A program made the position numbers and the translations under genes. A stretch of 64,000 nt of DNA from Slackia isoflavoniconvertens (GTDB taxonomy: Bacteria > Actinomycetota > Coriobacteriia > Coriobacteriales > Eggerthellaceae). The notes beneath the pieces were generated by a model. It saw nothing but the letters and a program-made list of their open reading frames with translations. It was not told the origin of the DNA and did not search any database. Positions 50,298 to 57,842 of this stretch are shown in pieces (the stretch's first letter is position 1; each line of letters opens with the position of its first letter). The DNA lies in assembly GCF_003725955.1 (NCBI RefSeq), contig NZ_QIBZ01000011.1, positions 1 through 64,000 of the forward strand, written 5' to 3'.

Positions 50298-50326
50298 ATT
50301 GCGCCGCTCAAAGAACGGCGCAATTA
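50298..50326 (-). terminator. Hairpin downstream of cdsA
   Basis: AATTGCGCCG and CGGCGCAATT pair; on the minus strand TTGTTG follows. It is a moderate terminator just past cdsA. Confidence 0.55.
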
Positions 50327-50336
50327 TCCAACATTC

Positions 50337-51485
50337 CTATCCAAACACGTACGGCACGCAGCCGCCACCGATAAGCATCACGGCCGCAGTAACCGATGCC
50401 ATAAACAGCGAGTCGCAGCGGTCGAGCAAGCCGCCGTGACCAGGCATGATGGTACCCGAATCTTTCACGCCTGAATTGCGCTTGATGCGACTTTCGGCCA
50501 AATCACCCAGCACGCCAGAAAGACCGCAAATCAAGCCAAACACGAGCGCCTGAGGAATCGCCATGTTCACGCCAGGGATCAGCGTGATGAGACACCAAAT
50601 GGCCATGGAACCAACCAGGCCGCCAATGAAGCCTTCCCAGCTCTTCTTCGGTGAGATGCGCGGCGCGAGCTTATGCTTGCCGAATTTGCTTCCCACCAAA
50701 TACGCGAACGAGTCGTTCGCCCACACGCTACAGAAAACGCCGCATACGAGCACGCCACCCCAAATGCCAGGCAGCGACATGCGTACCAAAATAAGGCTCG
50801 AAAGCAGCAGGCCCGTGTATGCCGCGCCGAAAAACGATACGCCCACGTCGCCCACGCGTGCGCGCATGAAGAAGACGTACCACACAAGCAGCGCCACAAG
50901 CAACGCGCCCGTCACCAGAAGCGAGCCGGAAAGCCCCAGCTTCCACATGCTGACGGGATATGCCACCGCAGCCAGCGTGCCAAGAAGCTCATTGGGCAGC
51001 TTCGCATCGCTTCGCAGCATGAAGAACAGTTCACCCGCGCAAATGCCCGCGAGCACGCACAGCATAATGACGCATGTCAGATTGCTCACGAGCGCAAGCG
51101 TCACCGAAAGCACCACGTACACGGCGCCCGTGCGGAATCGCACCTGCAAGTCGGTCGGATGCTTGAACTTGTCGGGCGTTTTGCCATACGCGAATGCCTT
51201 CGCGGCATCTTTTTTCGCTACGGCAGATTGCATAACGTGCTCATAGGCGGACTGGGCTTTTCCGAAATTGGTGGCCTCATGGTCGTGCGACTGAGCCGCC
51301 GCGCCGTGCCCTTCCGCCTGAGCTGCGGCATCGCCGTTGCGAGACTCGGCCGCAGCATCGCGATTCTCCGCCCCAGTCACAGGCCCGTGCGATTCATCGT
51401 CGGGCTGGGCATCGGCGACGCCTTCGCGCATCGGCTGCCCCGAAAGCCCATCCTCAAGTTTTTCGCTATCGGTATCGGTTGACAT
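50337..51485 (-). CDS. cdsA: Phosphatidate cytidylyltransferase
   Basis: A 382-aa CdsA. The first 110 residues are acidic and disordered (Asp/Glu/Ala/Gln), an extension absent from most CdsA. About eight TM segments follow, and the signature ESRIKRNSGVKDSG then PGHGGLLDRCDS is intact. It makes CDP-diacylglycerol for phospholipid synthesis. The start is three bases after the uppS stop. Confidence 0.93.
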   Translation of the reverse strand: MSTDTDSEKLEDGLSGQPMREGVADAQPDDESHGPVTGAENRDAAAESRNGDAAAQAEGHGAAAQSHDHEATNFGKAQSAYEHVMQSAVAKKDAAKAFAYGKTPDKFKHPTDLQVRFRTGAVYVVLSVTLALVSNLTCVIMLCVLAGICAGELFFMLRSDAKLPNELLGTLAAVAYPVSMWKLGLSGSLLVTGALLVALLVWYVFFMRARVGDVGVSFFGAAYTGLLLSSLILVRMSLPGIWGGVLVCGVFCSVWANDSFAYLVGSKFGKHKLAPRISPKKSWEGFIGGLVGSMAIWCLITLIPGVNMAIPQALVFGLICGLSGVLGDLAESRIKRNSGVKDSGTIMPGHGGLLDRCDSLFMASVTAAVMLIGGGCVPYVFG

Positions 51486-51488
51486 AGC

Positions 51489-52268
51489 CTACACCGCCCC
51501 AAACCTTCGATTGCGCTCCTGGAAGCTCAAAAGCGCACGCAAAAATTCATAGCGATCGAAGTCTGGCCACAAGGTATCGGTCACGTAAAACTCCGAATAC
51601 GCCACCTGCCACAGCAGGAAATTCGACAGGCGCATCTCGCCCGACGTACGAATTACCAGGTCAGGATCGGGACAATCGGCGGTATAAAGGCCGCGCCCGA
51701 ATTCCTCCTCGGTAAGCTCGTGCGGGGCATCGCCGGCCATGGCGCGCGCAACGGCAACGTCAATGCAGCGTTGCGTGGCACGCAGCATTTCCTGACGAGA
51801 GCCGTAATTCACGGCTACGAGAAGTGTCATGCCCGTGTTGTTGCGCGTTTTCTCCCACGCCTCGGCAAACGCGTCACGCGTCTCCTGCGGCAACATGGAG
51901 ACGTCGCCTATCGTGCGCACACGCACGTTTTCGGCATGCAGGCCGTCAACCTCAGCGAGCATGGTTTTGGCGAACAGGTCCATCAAGCCCACGACTTCTT
52001 CTTCGGGACGTTTCCAGTTTTCCGTCGAGAAAGAATAAATGGTAAGGAAGCGAACGCCCGCGTCGCTCGCCGCGCGAATGAGCTCACGAACCGCCGCAAT
52101 GCCGGCTTTGTGGCCCTTCAGACGATTGAGCGCGCGCTTTTTCGCCCAGCGGCCATTGCCGTCCATGATGACGGCGACATGCTGCGGCACGGCGTCTTCG
52201 CGCAAAGCATGCGCATCGAGCCCGGCGGGCGGGTTCGGGAACATTTCATCTATAGGTTTATGGAACAT
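51489..52268 (-). CDS. uppS: Isoprenyl transferase (undecaprenyl diphosphate synthase)
   Basis: A 259-aa cis-prenyltransferase: HVAVIMDGNGRWAKKRALNR with the catalytic Asp, FLTIYSFSTENWKRP, and DPDLVIRTSGEMRLSNFLLW with the RxSxExRxSxF site. It makes the lipid carrier for cell wall synthesis. AGGAG precedes the ATG at 52268. Confidence 0.95.
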   Translation of the reverse strand: MFHKPIDEMFPNPPAGLDAHALREDAVPQHVAVIMDGNGRWAKKRALNRLKGHKAGIAAVRELIRAASDAGVRFLTIYSFSTENWKRPEEEVVGLMDLFAKTMLAEVDGLHAENVRVRTIGDVSMLPQETRDAFAEAWEKTRNNTGMTLLVAVNYGSRQEMLRATQRCIDVAVARAMAGDAPHELTEEEFGRGLYTADCPDPDLVIRTSGEMRLSNFLLWQVAYSEFYVTDTLWPDFDRYEFLRALLSFQERNRRFGAV

Positions 52269-52452
52269 GTCAGCTCCTTCGAAATAGGCCCCACTAGGGT
52301 ACTCCAACAGCCAGAAGCCACCAACACGGGCCCCTGGCCGTTAAAATTTCGAAAGAAAAGAAGCTCGTCAATGCGCCAAGCAGCAAGAGCCACTCATACC
52401 GCAACCGAAAACGCCGCAGCGAGCATGGACTCTGGCGAGTACGATTCGGGCG

Positions 52453-52530
52453 ATCCGATATGCCTAAATGGCATATCGGATTCCAAACTACGCGCCCGAG
52501 CGGGCGCGCCAAGCTCAGCTTGGCCCAAGC
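52453..52530. repeat. Run of adjacent perfect palindromes
   Basis: Within 78 bases are ATCCGATATGCC-TAAAT-GGCATATCGGAT (52453-52481), CGCGCCCG-AG-CGGGCGCG (52491-52508), CCAAGCT-C-AGCTTGG (52509-52523) and GCTTGG-C-CCAAGC (52518-52530, overlapping). None has a terminator T-run. Confidence 0.85.
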
Positions 52531-52599
52531 GTACTTTGGTACGAGAACCGCAGCTTGAACCCGAAACGTGCCGTCAGAGCCCAGCGCAGCGTCGAGCCA

Positions 52600-52625
52600 T
52601 TGGGCCGTTCGGAAGAACGGCCCAA
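52600..52625 (-). terminator. Hairpin immediately after frr
   Basis: TTGGGCCGTTC-GGAA-GAACGGCCCAA is a perfect 11-bp stem four bases past the frr stop, without a T-run. It may stabilise or process the mRNA rather than end it. Confidence 0.5.
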
Positions 52626-52628
52626 CTC

Positions 52629-53186
52629 CTAGATCTCCATGACGTCTGCTTCTTTTTTCTTCAGCATAGCATCGACTTCGGCGATGTATTTGTCGGTGAG
52701 CTTCTGCACCTGTTCTTCGGCACGACGGGCCTCATCCTCGGGCAGCTCGGCGTCTTTCTTGGCACGCTCAATCTTGGTGTTGGCATCGCGGCGCTGATTG
52801 CGCACGGCAACGCGAGCTTCCTCGGCATAACCGCGGCACTGCTTCACCATTTCCTTGCGGCGCTCCTCGGTAAGCGCAGGGAACGGCAGGCGAATGACAG
52901 AGCCGTCGTTAGAGGGCGTAATGCCCAAGTCGCTCGCCAGAATGGCGGCCTCGATGCCGCGCAGCACCGACTTGTCCCACGGCTCAACGACGAGCATATG
53001 GGCATCGGGCGACTTCACCGCGGCCATCTGATTGATGGGGGTAGGAACGCCGTAGTAGTCGACGCGAATCTTGTCGAGCACCATGGGGTTCGCGCGGCCC
53101 GTGCGCACGTTCGCGAACGCCTCATTCAGGTTGGACAAGGCCTTCTCCATGCCGGCTTTCGCCGCATCCATGATTTCAGCAGTCAT
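52629..53186 (-). CDS. frr: Ribosome recycling factor
   Basis: A 185-aa RRF: LSNLNEAFANVRTGRANPMV, VDYYGVPTPINQMAAVKSPD, EERRKEMVKQCRGYAEEARV. With EF-G it splits post-termination ribosomes. It follows pyrH by 56 bases, the standard order. Confidence 0.96.
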   Translation of the reverse strand: MTAEIMDAAKAGMEKALSNLNEAFANVRTGRANPMVLDKIRVDYYGVPTPINQMAAVKSPDAHMLVVEPWDKSVLRGIEAAILASDLGITPSNDGSVIRLPFPALTEERRKEMVKQCRGYAEEARVAVRNQRRDANTKIERAKKDAELPEDEARRAEEQVQKLTDKYIAEVDAMLKKKEADVMEI

Positions 53187-53242
53187 ATTCTTGCCTTTCT
53201 CGTTTGCGGCGCACTGGCGCCGTCGCATTTGCCTTCGAAGGT

Positions 53243-53980
53243 TTAATACACCATGGTGCCGACGGGCTCGCCCTTCAGAATGCGGCTGATGTTGCCCGGC
53301 GCGGTCATATCGAATACGAGCAGCGGCATTTCGTTGTCTTTGCACAGCGAAATGGCGGCCGCGTCCATGACCTGCAGCTCCTTGGTAAGCACCTCGAGGT
53401 AGCTGATCTTGTCGAACTTCACGGCGTCGGGGTTCTTCGCCGGATCGCTGTCGTAGATGCCGTCGACCTTGGTGGCCTTCATCATGCAGTCGGCGTTGAT
53501 TTCGCACGCACGAAGAGCCGCCGTGGTATCGGTCGTGAAGTACGGGTTGCCCGTGCCCGCGGCGAAAATGACGACGCGGCCCTTTTCCATATGGCGAATG
53601 GCACGCAGGCGAATGTAGGTTTCGGCGACCTGGTGCATTTCGATGGCCGACTGCACACGGGAGGAAACGCCGTGGCGCTCGAGGCCGTCCTGCAAAGCGA
53701 GCGCGTTCATGACCGTGGCGAGCATGCCGATGTAGTCGGCCTGCGCGCGATCCATGCCGTTGGCGCTGCCGGCGACACCGCGGAAGATGTTGCCGCCGCC
53801 CACCGTGATGGCCACCTGCACGCCGTCGTCAACAATGTGCTTGATTTGCTCGGCCAAGTCGTCGATGACCTTCGGATCGATGCCATAGCCGTTATCGCCC
53901 ATGAGCGCCTCGCCCGAAAGCTTCAGCAAAACGCGATGGTACTTATATCCCTCGGCGGGCTTGGTAGCTTCTTCTGGCAT
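53243..53980 (-). CDS. pyrH: UMP kinase
   Basis: A 245-aa amino-acid-kinase-fold protein: [60 protein letters not shown], and [20 protein letters not shown]. It phosphorylates UMP. AAAGGGG precedes the ATG at 53980. It is the first gene of the conserved pyrH-frr-uppS-cdsA-dxr run. Confidence 0.96.
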   Translation of the reverse strand: MPEEATKPAEGYKYHRVLLKLSGEALMGDNGYGIDPKVIDDLAEQIKHIVDDGVQVAITVGGGNIFRGVAGSANGMDRAQADYIGMLATVMNALALQDGLERHGVSSRVQSAIEMHQVAETYIRLRAIRHMEKGRVVIFAAGTGNPYFTTDTTAALRACEINADCMMKATKVDGIYDSDPAKNPDAVKFDKISYLEVLTKELQVMDAAAISLCKDNEMPLLVFDMTAPGNISRILKGEPVGTMVY

Positions 53981-54406
53981 GAGTGCCCCTTTCAAAAATC
54001 GCAGTTATCACCATTGTACTGTAACGAAAGCAAAGCACGAACGAGCGCGGACGTTTTCCGAAAAATCCCGCAATGAAGCATTCGGGCGCATGAACACTGC
54101 AAGGGCACTCAGAGCTTCCAATGCAACGCTTGCGTCAAACGCCAGTCCAAACATCGCCTGCATAGAAAGAATCGCGCATTGGCCAGTTGCGGATTGACGG
54201 GCGATGCGGCGCATTCCGATAAGCCCATGCGGTAGCACGGCACCTGAGCATGCCACCGCCGAGCACGTCTCGAAAACGCCCAAACCACGCGTTCCTGAAT
54301 GTCACGCGAACATTGTGCGCATACCGTAACGATGCGTCACCGAGCGCGAATGCGATGCGACAATATCCGCCGAACGAACGCATTGCGTCGGCACTAGGAG
54401 GCTCAC
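53981..54406. other. Divergent intergenic region pyrH-mscS
   Basis: About 425 bases in which I see no gene, repeat or strong hairpin. Confidence 0.4.
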
Positions 54407-55168
54407 GTGGGTATTGAAGATTCAGTTTTGTCGTTCATCGCATCGGACACGATGCGCAACCTTATTTGGGCGGTTATTTTAGCGTGCGCCACCGCTGTGG
54501 CATCGAAAGTGGTAAAACGCGCACTGCATGCGCTGCTCGACCATCCGGAAAACCCGCTGCCGGCATCAAGCCTCATCATCAACATCGGCCGCGGCGTGGT
54601 ATGGGTGATCGGTGGATCGATTATTTTGCAATCGTGCTTCGGCATTAACCCAAATGCGCTGGTCACAGCCCTGGGCGTTGGCGGCGTTGCGCTTTCGCTT
54701 GGCCTGCAGGACACGCTGTCAAACCTTATCGGCGGCATTCAGATGACGCTCATGGGCGTCGTGCGCCCGGGCGACAACATCGAAATCGGCTCGGAAACGG
54801 GCGTTGTGACCGACATGGGGCTGCGCCACACCACCATCATCACGAAGCTCGGCGAAACCGTGATCGTCCCCAATTCGGTCATTTCGAAAACGTCGCTCGT
54901 ACAGCTTCCGCCGGCGGAGCAATTCAAGGTGCCGTTCTGTGCGACGGGCGACGCGAGCAAGCTCGATGAAATTGCGGCAGAAATCGCCGAACGCGCGAAG
55001 GCCGCAGCGGAAAGCGTCTCCCCCGTGACGCAGGACCCGAAGGTGTTTTTCTCGGAAATCACCGAATACGGCTTCCGCGGCTCCATCGTGATGCGCGTGG
55101 AAGATTCCGCCGCCACGGAACGCGCGGCCGACGCCGTGGTGCGCGCAATCGCGCCGCTCACGAGGTAG
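54407..55168 (+). CDS. Small MscS-type mechanosensitive channel
   Basis: A 253-aa MscS protein starting at GTG 54407 after AGGAGG. It has two to three TM helices, the pore helix ALVTALGVGGVALSLGLQDT and the beta domain MTLMGVVRPGDNIEIG...VIVPNSVISKT. It opens under membrane tension to release solutes. Confidence 0.88.
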   Translation: MGIEDSVLSFIASDTMRNLIWAVILACATAVASKVVKRALHALLDHPENPLPASSLIINIGRGVVWVIGGSIILQSCFGINPNALVTALGVGGVALSLGLQDTLSNLIGGIQMTLMGVVRPGDNIEIGSETGVVTDMGLRHTTIITKLGETVIVPNSVISKTSLVQLPPAEQFKVPFCATGDASKLDEIAAEIAERAKAAAESVSPVTQDPKVFFSEITEYGFRGSIVMRVEDSAATERAADAVVRAIAPLTR

Positions 55169-55274
55169 CGCGACAACGCCCAGCCAAACGCAGCATCAGC
55201 GGCCGCGTCTATCCACCCACCCAGGCTCGCTGCACTTCTCGAGTCACATAAGCAGATACCATATACCGCACAGC

Positions 55275-55306
55275 AAGGCCCCACGGGCATAAACCCATGG
55301 GGCCTT
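55275..55306. terminator. Hairpin between convergent genes
   Basis: AAGGCCCCACGGG pairs with CCCATGGGGCCTT (one G-U-type mismatch). T-runs are poor on both strands, so its strength is uncertain. Confidence 0.5.
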
Positions 55307-55364
55307 CGACAAGGGCACCCGGCGTGAAGCCGTTATTCCCCCTTTTCTGTGTCGATTTCCGCTG

Positions 55365-55892
55365 CTACAGCAGGAAATCCTCGCGAGCGATGGTGCGCTC
55401 GGCGCGGCGTTCGGGCGAGGCGATGGTATCGGCCGCATAGCCCACGGTGAGCATGTGGTACGGATACACGCCTTCGGGCAGGTCGAACTGCTCGCGTGCG
55501 ATTTCGGGCTTGAAGTGGCACACCCAGCACGTGCCCAGGCCAAGCTCGGTCGCTTGCATCATCATCTGGTCGCACACGATCGCGGTGTCAATAGGGGCCG
55601 CATTCATTTGGTCGTACGGACGCACCCACGCGTCTTCGTCCACGCCGCACACCAGCAACACCACGGGCGCCCCAAAAATCGAGCCGTCGCGCGCGAAGCG
55701 CGGCTGACACGCGGCAGCCTTCTCGAGCAGCTCGGGCGTGGTGCACGGCAAAACGCGCACGGGGTGGTTGTTGCACGCCGTGGGGGCAAGGCGCCCAGCC
55801 TCAAGAATGGCATCGAGTTTCTCGGACTCGACAGCGCGTTTCTCGTATTTGCGGCAGGAGTAGCGCTCAAGGGTCAAATCGGCAAAAGACAT
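55365..55892 (-). CDS. Nitroreductase-family flavoprotein
   Basis: A 175-aa FMN protein: MSFADLTLERYSCRKYEKRA with the FMN phosphate-binding R-x-S-x-R-x-Y pattern, AGRLAPTACNNHPVRVLPCT, and LGLGTCWVCHF. It probably reduces nitro groups, quinones or flavins with NAD(P)H. The start at 55892 follows AAGGGA. Confidence 0.88.
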   Translation of the reverse strand: MSFADLTLERYSCRKYEKRAVESEKLDAILEAGRLAPTACNNHPVRVLPCTTPELLEKAAACQPRFARDGSIFGAPVVLLVCGVDEDAWVRPYDQMNAAPIDTAIVCDQMMMQATELGLGTCWVCHFKPEIAREQFDLPEGVYPYHMLTVGYAADTIASPERRAERTIAREDFLL

Positions 55893-56044
55893 GGCACGTC
55901 CCTTCTCTTCAGGAGGCCCACCGAACACAACGGGCAGCTCTCGTTACTGCAAGTGTAACGCGCCGGCGCGTCTTTTCCGTGCGGCTTTCTGCAATCGTTC
56001 GTAGTTTTCCGCACGCCGCCCTGGGCGCCTTCCACAAATGAACG

Positions 56045-57460
56045 CTACGCCCCACTCGCCAGGCGTTCACCCATCAAGCAGCCCATGACCGACGCCATCA
56101 TCAGGCCGCGCGTCCAGCCGCTCGAATCGCCCAGGCAGTGCAAGTTCGCGATATTGGTGTCGAAGTTCGCATCCATCTTCACGCGATTGCTGTAGAACTT
56201 GAGCTCGGGCGCGTACAACAGAGTCTCAGCCGACGCGAAGCCAGGAATCGCCTCGTCGACGGCGAGCATGAAGTTGATGATCGACGTCATCGTGCGATAC
56301 GGCAGCGCAGCGGTCACGTCGCCCGCGACGGCATCGGGTAGCGTGGGGCGAACATTGGAACGCGACAATTCCTTTTGCCACGTACGCTTGCCGTCCAGGA
56401 TGTCACCGAAACGCTGCACCAGAATATGGCCCGCGCCCAGCGCGTTGCACAGTTCGCCGATTTTCTTCGCATACGCGATGGGCTGATTAAACGGCTCGAG
56501 GAAGTTGTGCGTGCACAGAATCGCGAGGTTGGTGTTCTCGGACTTGCGTTCCTTATAGGAATGCCCGTTCACCACCGCCAGGCCGCCATCGTAGTTTTCT
56601 TGGCTCACGAAGCCGCCAGGATTCTGACAGAAGGTGCGCACCTTGTTGCGGAACGGATTCGGGTATCCGATGAGCTTGCTTTCGTAGAGCACATTGTTCA
56701 CGCGCTCCATGATTTCGTTGCGCATCTCGATGCGCACGCCAATGTCGACCGGGCCGGGCGCGTGCTCGATGTCGTGCTCGCCGCAGAGGCGCTCGAGCCA
56801 ATCGGCACCGCGACGGCCCGTCGCCACAACGGTTTTCTCGGCGATAATTGAGAACTCCTCGCCCGCACGCGTGCGCACGCGAACGCCTTTGCATGCAGCC
56901 GAGTCGGTCGCGGCGTCGCCTTCGATAATCACGTCGGTGCATTCCGTTTCGAACAACAGCTTCACACCGGCATCGCGTAGGTGGTCTTCGATGCGACCGT
57001 AAATCTCTTGCGCCTTTTCGGTTCCAAGGTGGCGAATGGGACAATCGACGAGCTTCAAACCCGCCTGAATCGCGCGGCGACGAATGTCTTTGACTTCACC
57101 AGGATTGTCGATGCCCTCGACATGTTCGTCGGCGCCAAAAGACAAGTACACGTCGTCGACCCGCTTGATAGCCGCCTGCGCCACGTCTTCCCCAATAAGT
57201 TCCGGCAGGTCGCCGCCAACCTCGTGCGAGAGCGACAGTTTTCCATCGGAAAACGCGCCCGCGCCCGAAAAGCCCGTCGTAATGCGACATGGCTCGCATC
57301 CGACGCAATGGCCCACTTTCGCCTTAGGACAATTGCGCCGCTCGATGGGAAGGCCCTTCTCCACGAGCGCAATGGTCGTGGAAGGGGCATCTTTCAGAAG
57401 CGCCAACGCCGTGAAAATACCCGCGGGACCGGCACCCACGATAACGACATCGACGGTCAT
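56045..57460 (-). CDS. FAD-dependent oxidoreductase (YhiN/HI0933-like or FAD-dependent dehydrogenase)
   Basis: A 471-aa flavoprotein with the dinucleotide motif VVIVGAGPAGIFTALALLKD at residues 4-23, CxxCEPCRITTGFSGAGAFS, FVSQENYDGGLAVVNGHSYK and a final LGDSSGWTRGLMMASVMGCL. It resembles the large FAD-dependent protein family C38C10.4 type, whose substrate is unknown. An earlier in-frame ATG at 57535 would add 25 residues, but overlaps a TACAAT promoter-like element. Confidence 0.75.
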   Translation of the reverse strand: MTVDVVIVGAGPAGIFTALALLKDAPSTTIALVEKGLPIERRNCPKAKVGHCVGCEPCRITTGFSGAGAFSDGKLSLSHEVGGDLPELIGEDVAQAAIKRVDDVYLSFGADEHVEGIDNPGEVKDIRRRAIQAGLKLVDCPIRHLGTEKAQEIYGRIEDHLRDAGVKLLFETECTDVIIEGDAATDSAACKGVRVRTRAGEEFSIIAEKTVVATGRRGADWLERLCGEHDIEHAPGPVDIGVRIEMRNEIMERVNNVLYESKLIGYPNPFRNKVRTFCQNPGGFVSQENYDGGLAVVNGHSYKERKSENTNLAILCTHNFLEPFNQPIAYAKKIGELCNALGAGHILVQRFGDILDGKRTWQKELSRSNVRPTLPDAVAGDVTAALPYRTMTSIINFMLAVDEAIPGFASAETLLYAPELKFYSNRVKMDANFDTNIANLHCLGDSSGWTRGLMMASVMGCLMGERLASGA

Positions 57461-57842
57461 ATTTGAATTGCAAGAACTACCCAAAACAGAAACCCCCTTG
57501 GCATCCCCTGGTGTCGGAAACGCGACGCATTTCATTGTAGCGCACGAATTCAGACGGCCCGCAAAGGGCCTTCGACCCATGCAAGCGGCGCACAAGAGCG
57601 AATCACGCAAGCGATAGTCGTTTTCTTTCCTATCAATGCATCATGCAAAAGGACGGTTCTTCCTTCGAGGCACAATATGAGAACCATTTTGCAAAATCCC
57701 AGGCTGCAACGTATAGTTTATCGCTATTTTACGCTGTATAGCTTCGTTTCTTTAACCTGAGATTCATTTTGCGGTCTATTTCATGGCATAAAGAAAGGGT
57801 CCCGAAGGACCCTTTTCCACAAGCACACTCAAGCATGGCGGC
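57461..57842. other. Intergenic region between PcrA and the FAD protein
   Basis: It holds TACAAT near 57533 (minus strand), probably the -10 for the FAD protein, and the pcrA terminator. The 57620-57780 part is AT-rich with no gene. Confidence 0.45.
57794..57815 (-). terminator. Terminator of pcrA
   Basis: AAAGGGTCC-CGAA-GGACCCTTT; on the minus strand CTTTA follows after the stem T's. Confidence 0.8.

Larger units (their letters stand above)
49960..50336. other. Intergenic region dxr-cdsA with a direct repeat
   Basis: It holds a 27-base direct repeat and a terminator-like hairpin but no gene. Confidence 0.5.
52269..52628. other. Palindrome-rich gap between frr and uppS
   Basis: No gene is seen in 360 bases. 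It contains consecutive perfect palindromes (52453-52530) and a hairpin at 52600-52625. Confidence 0.6.
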
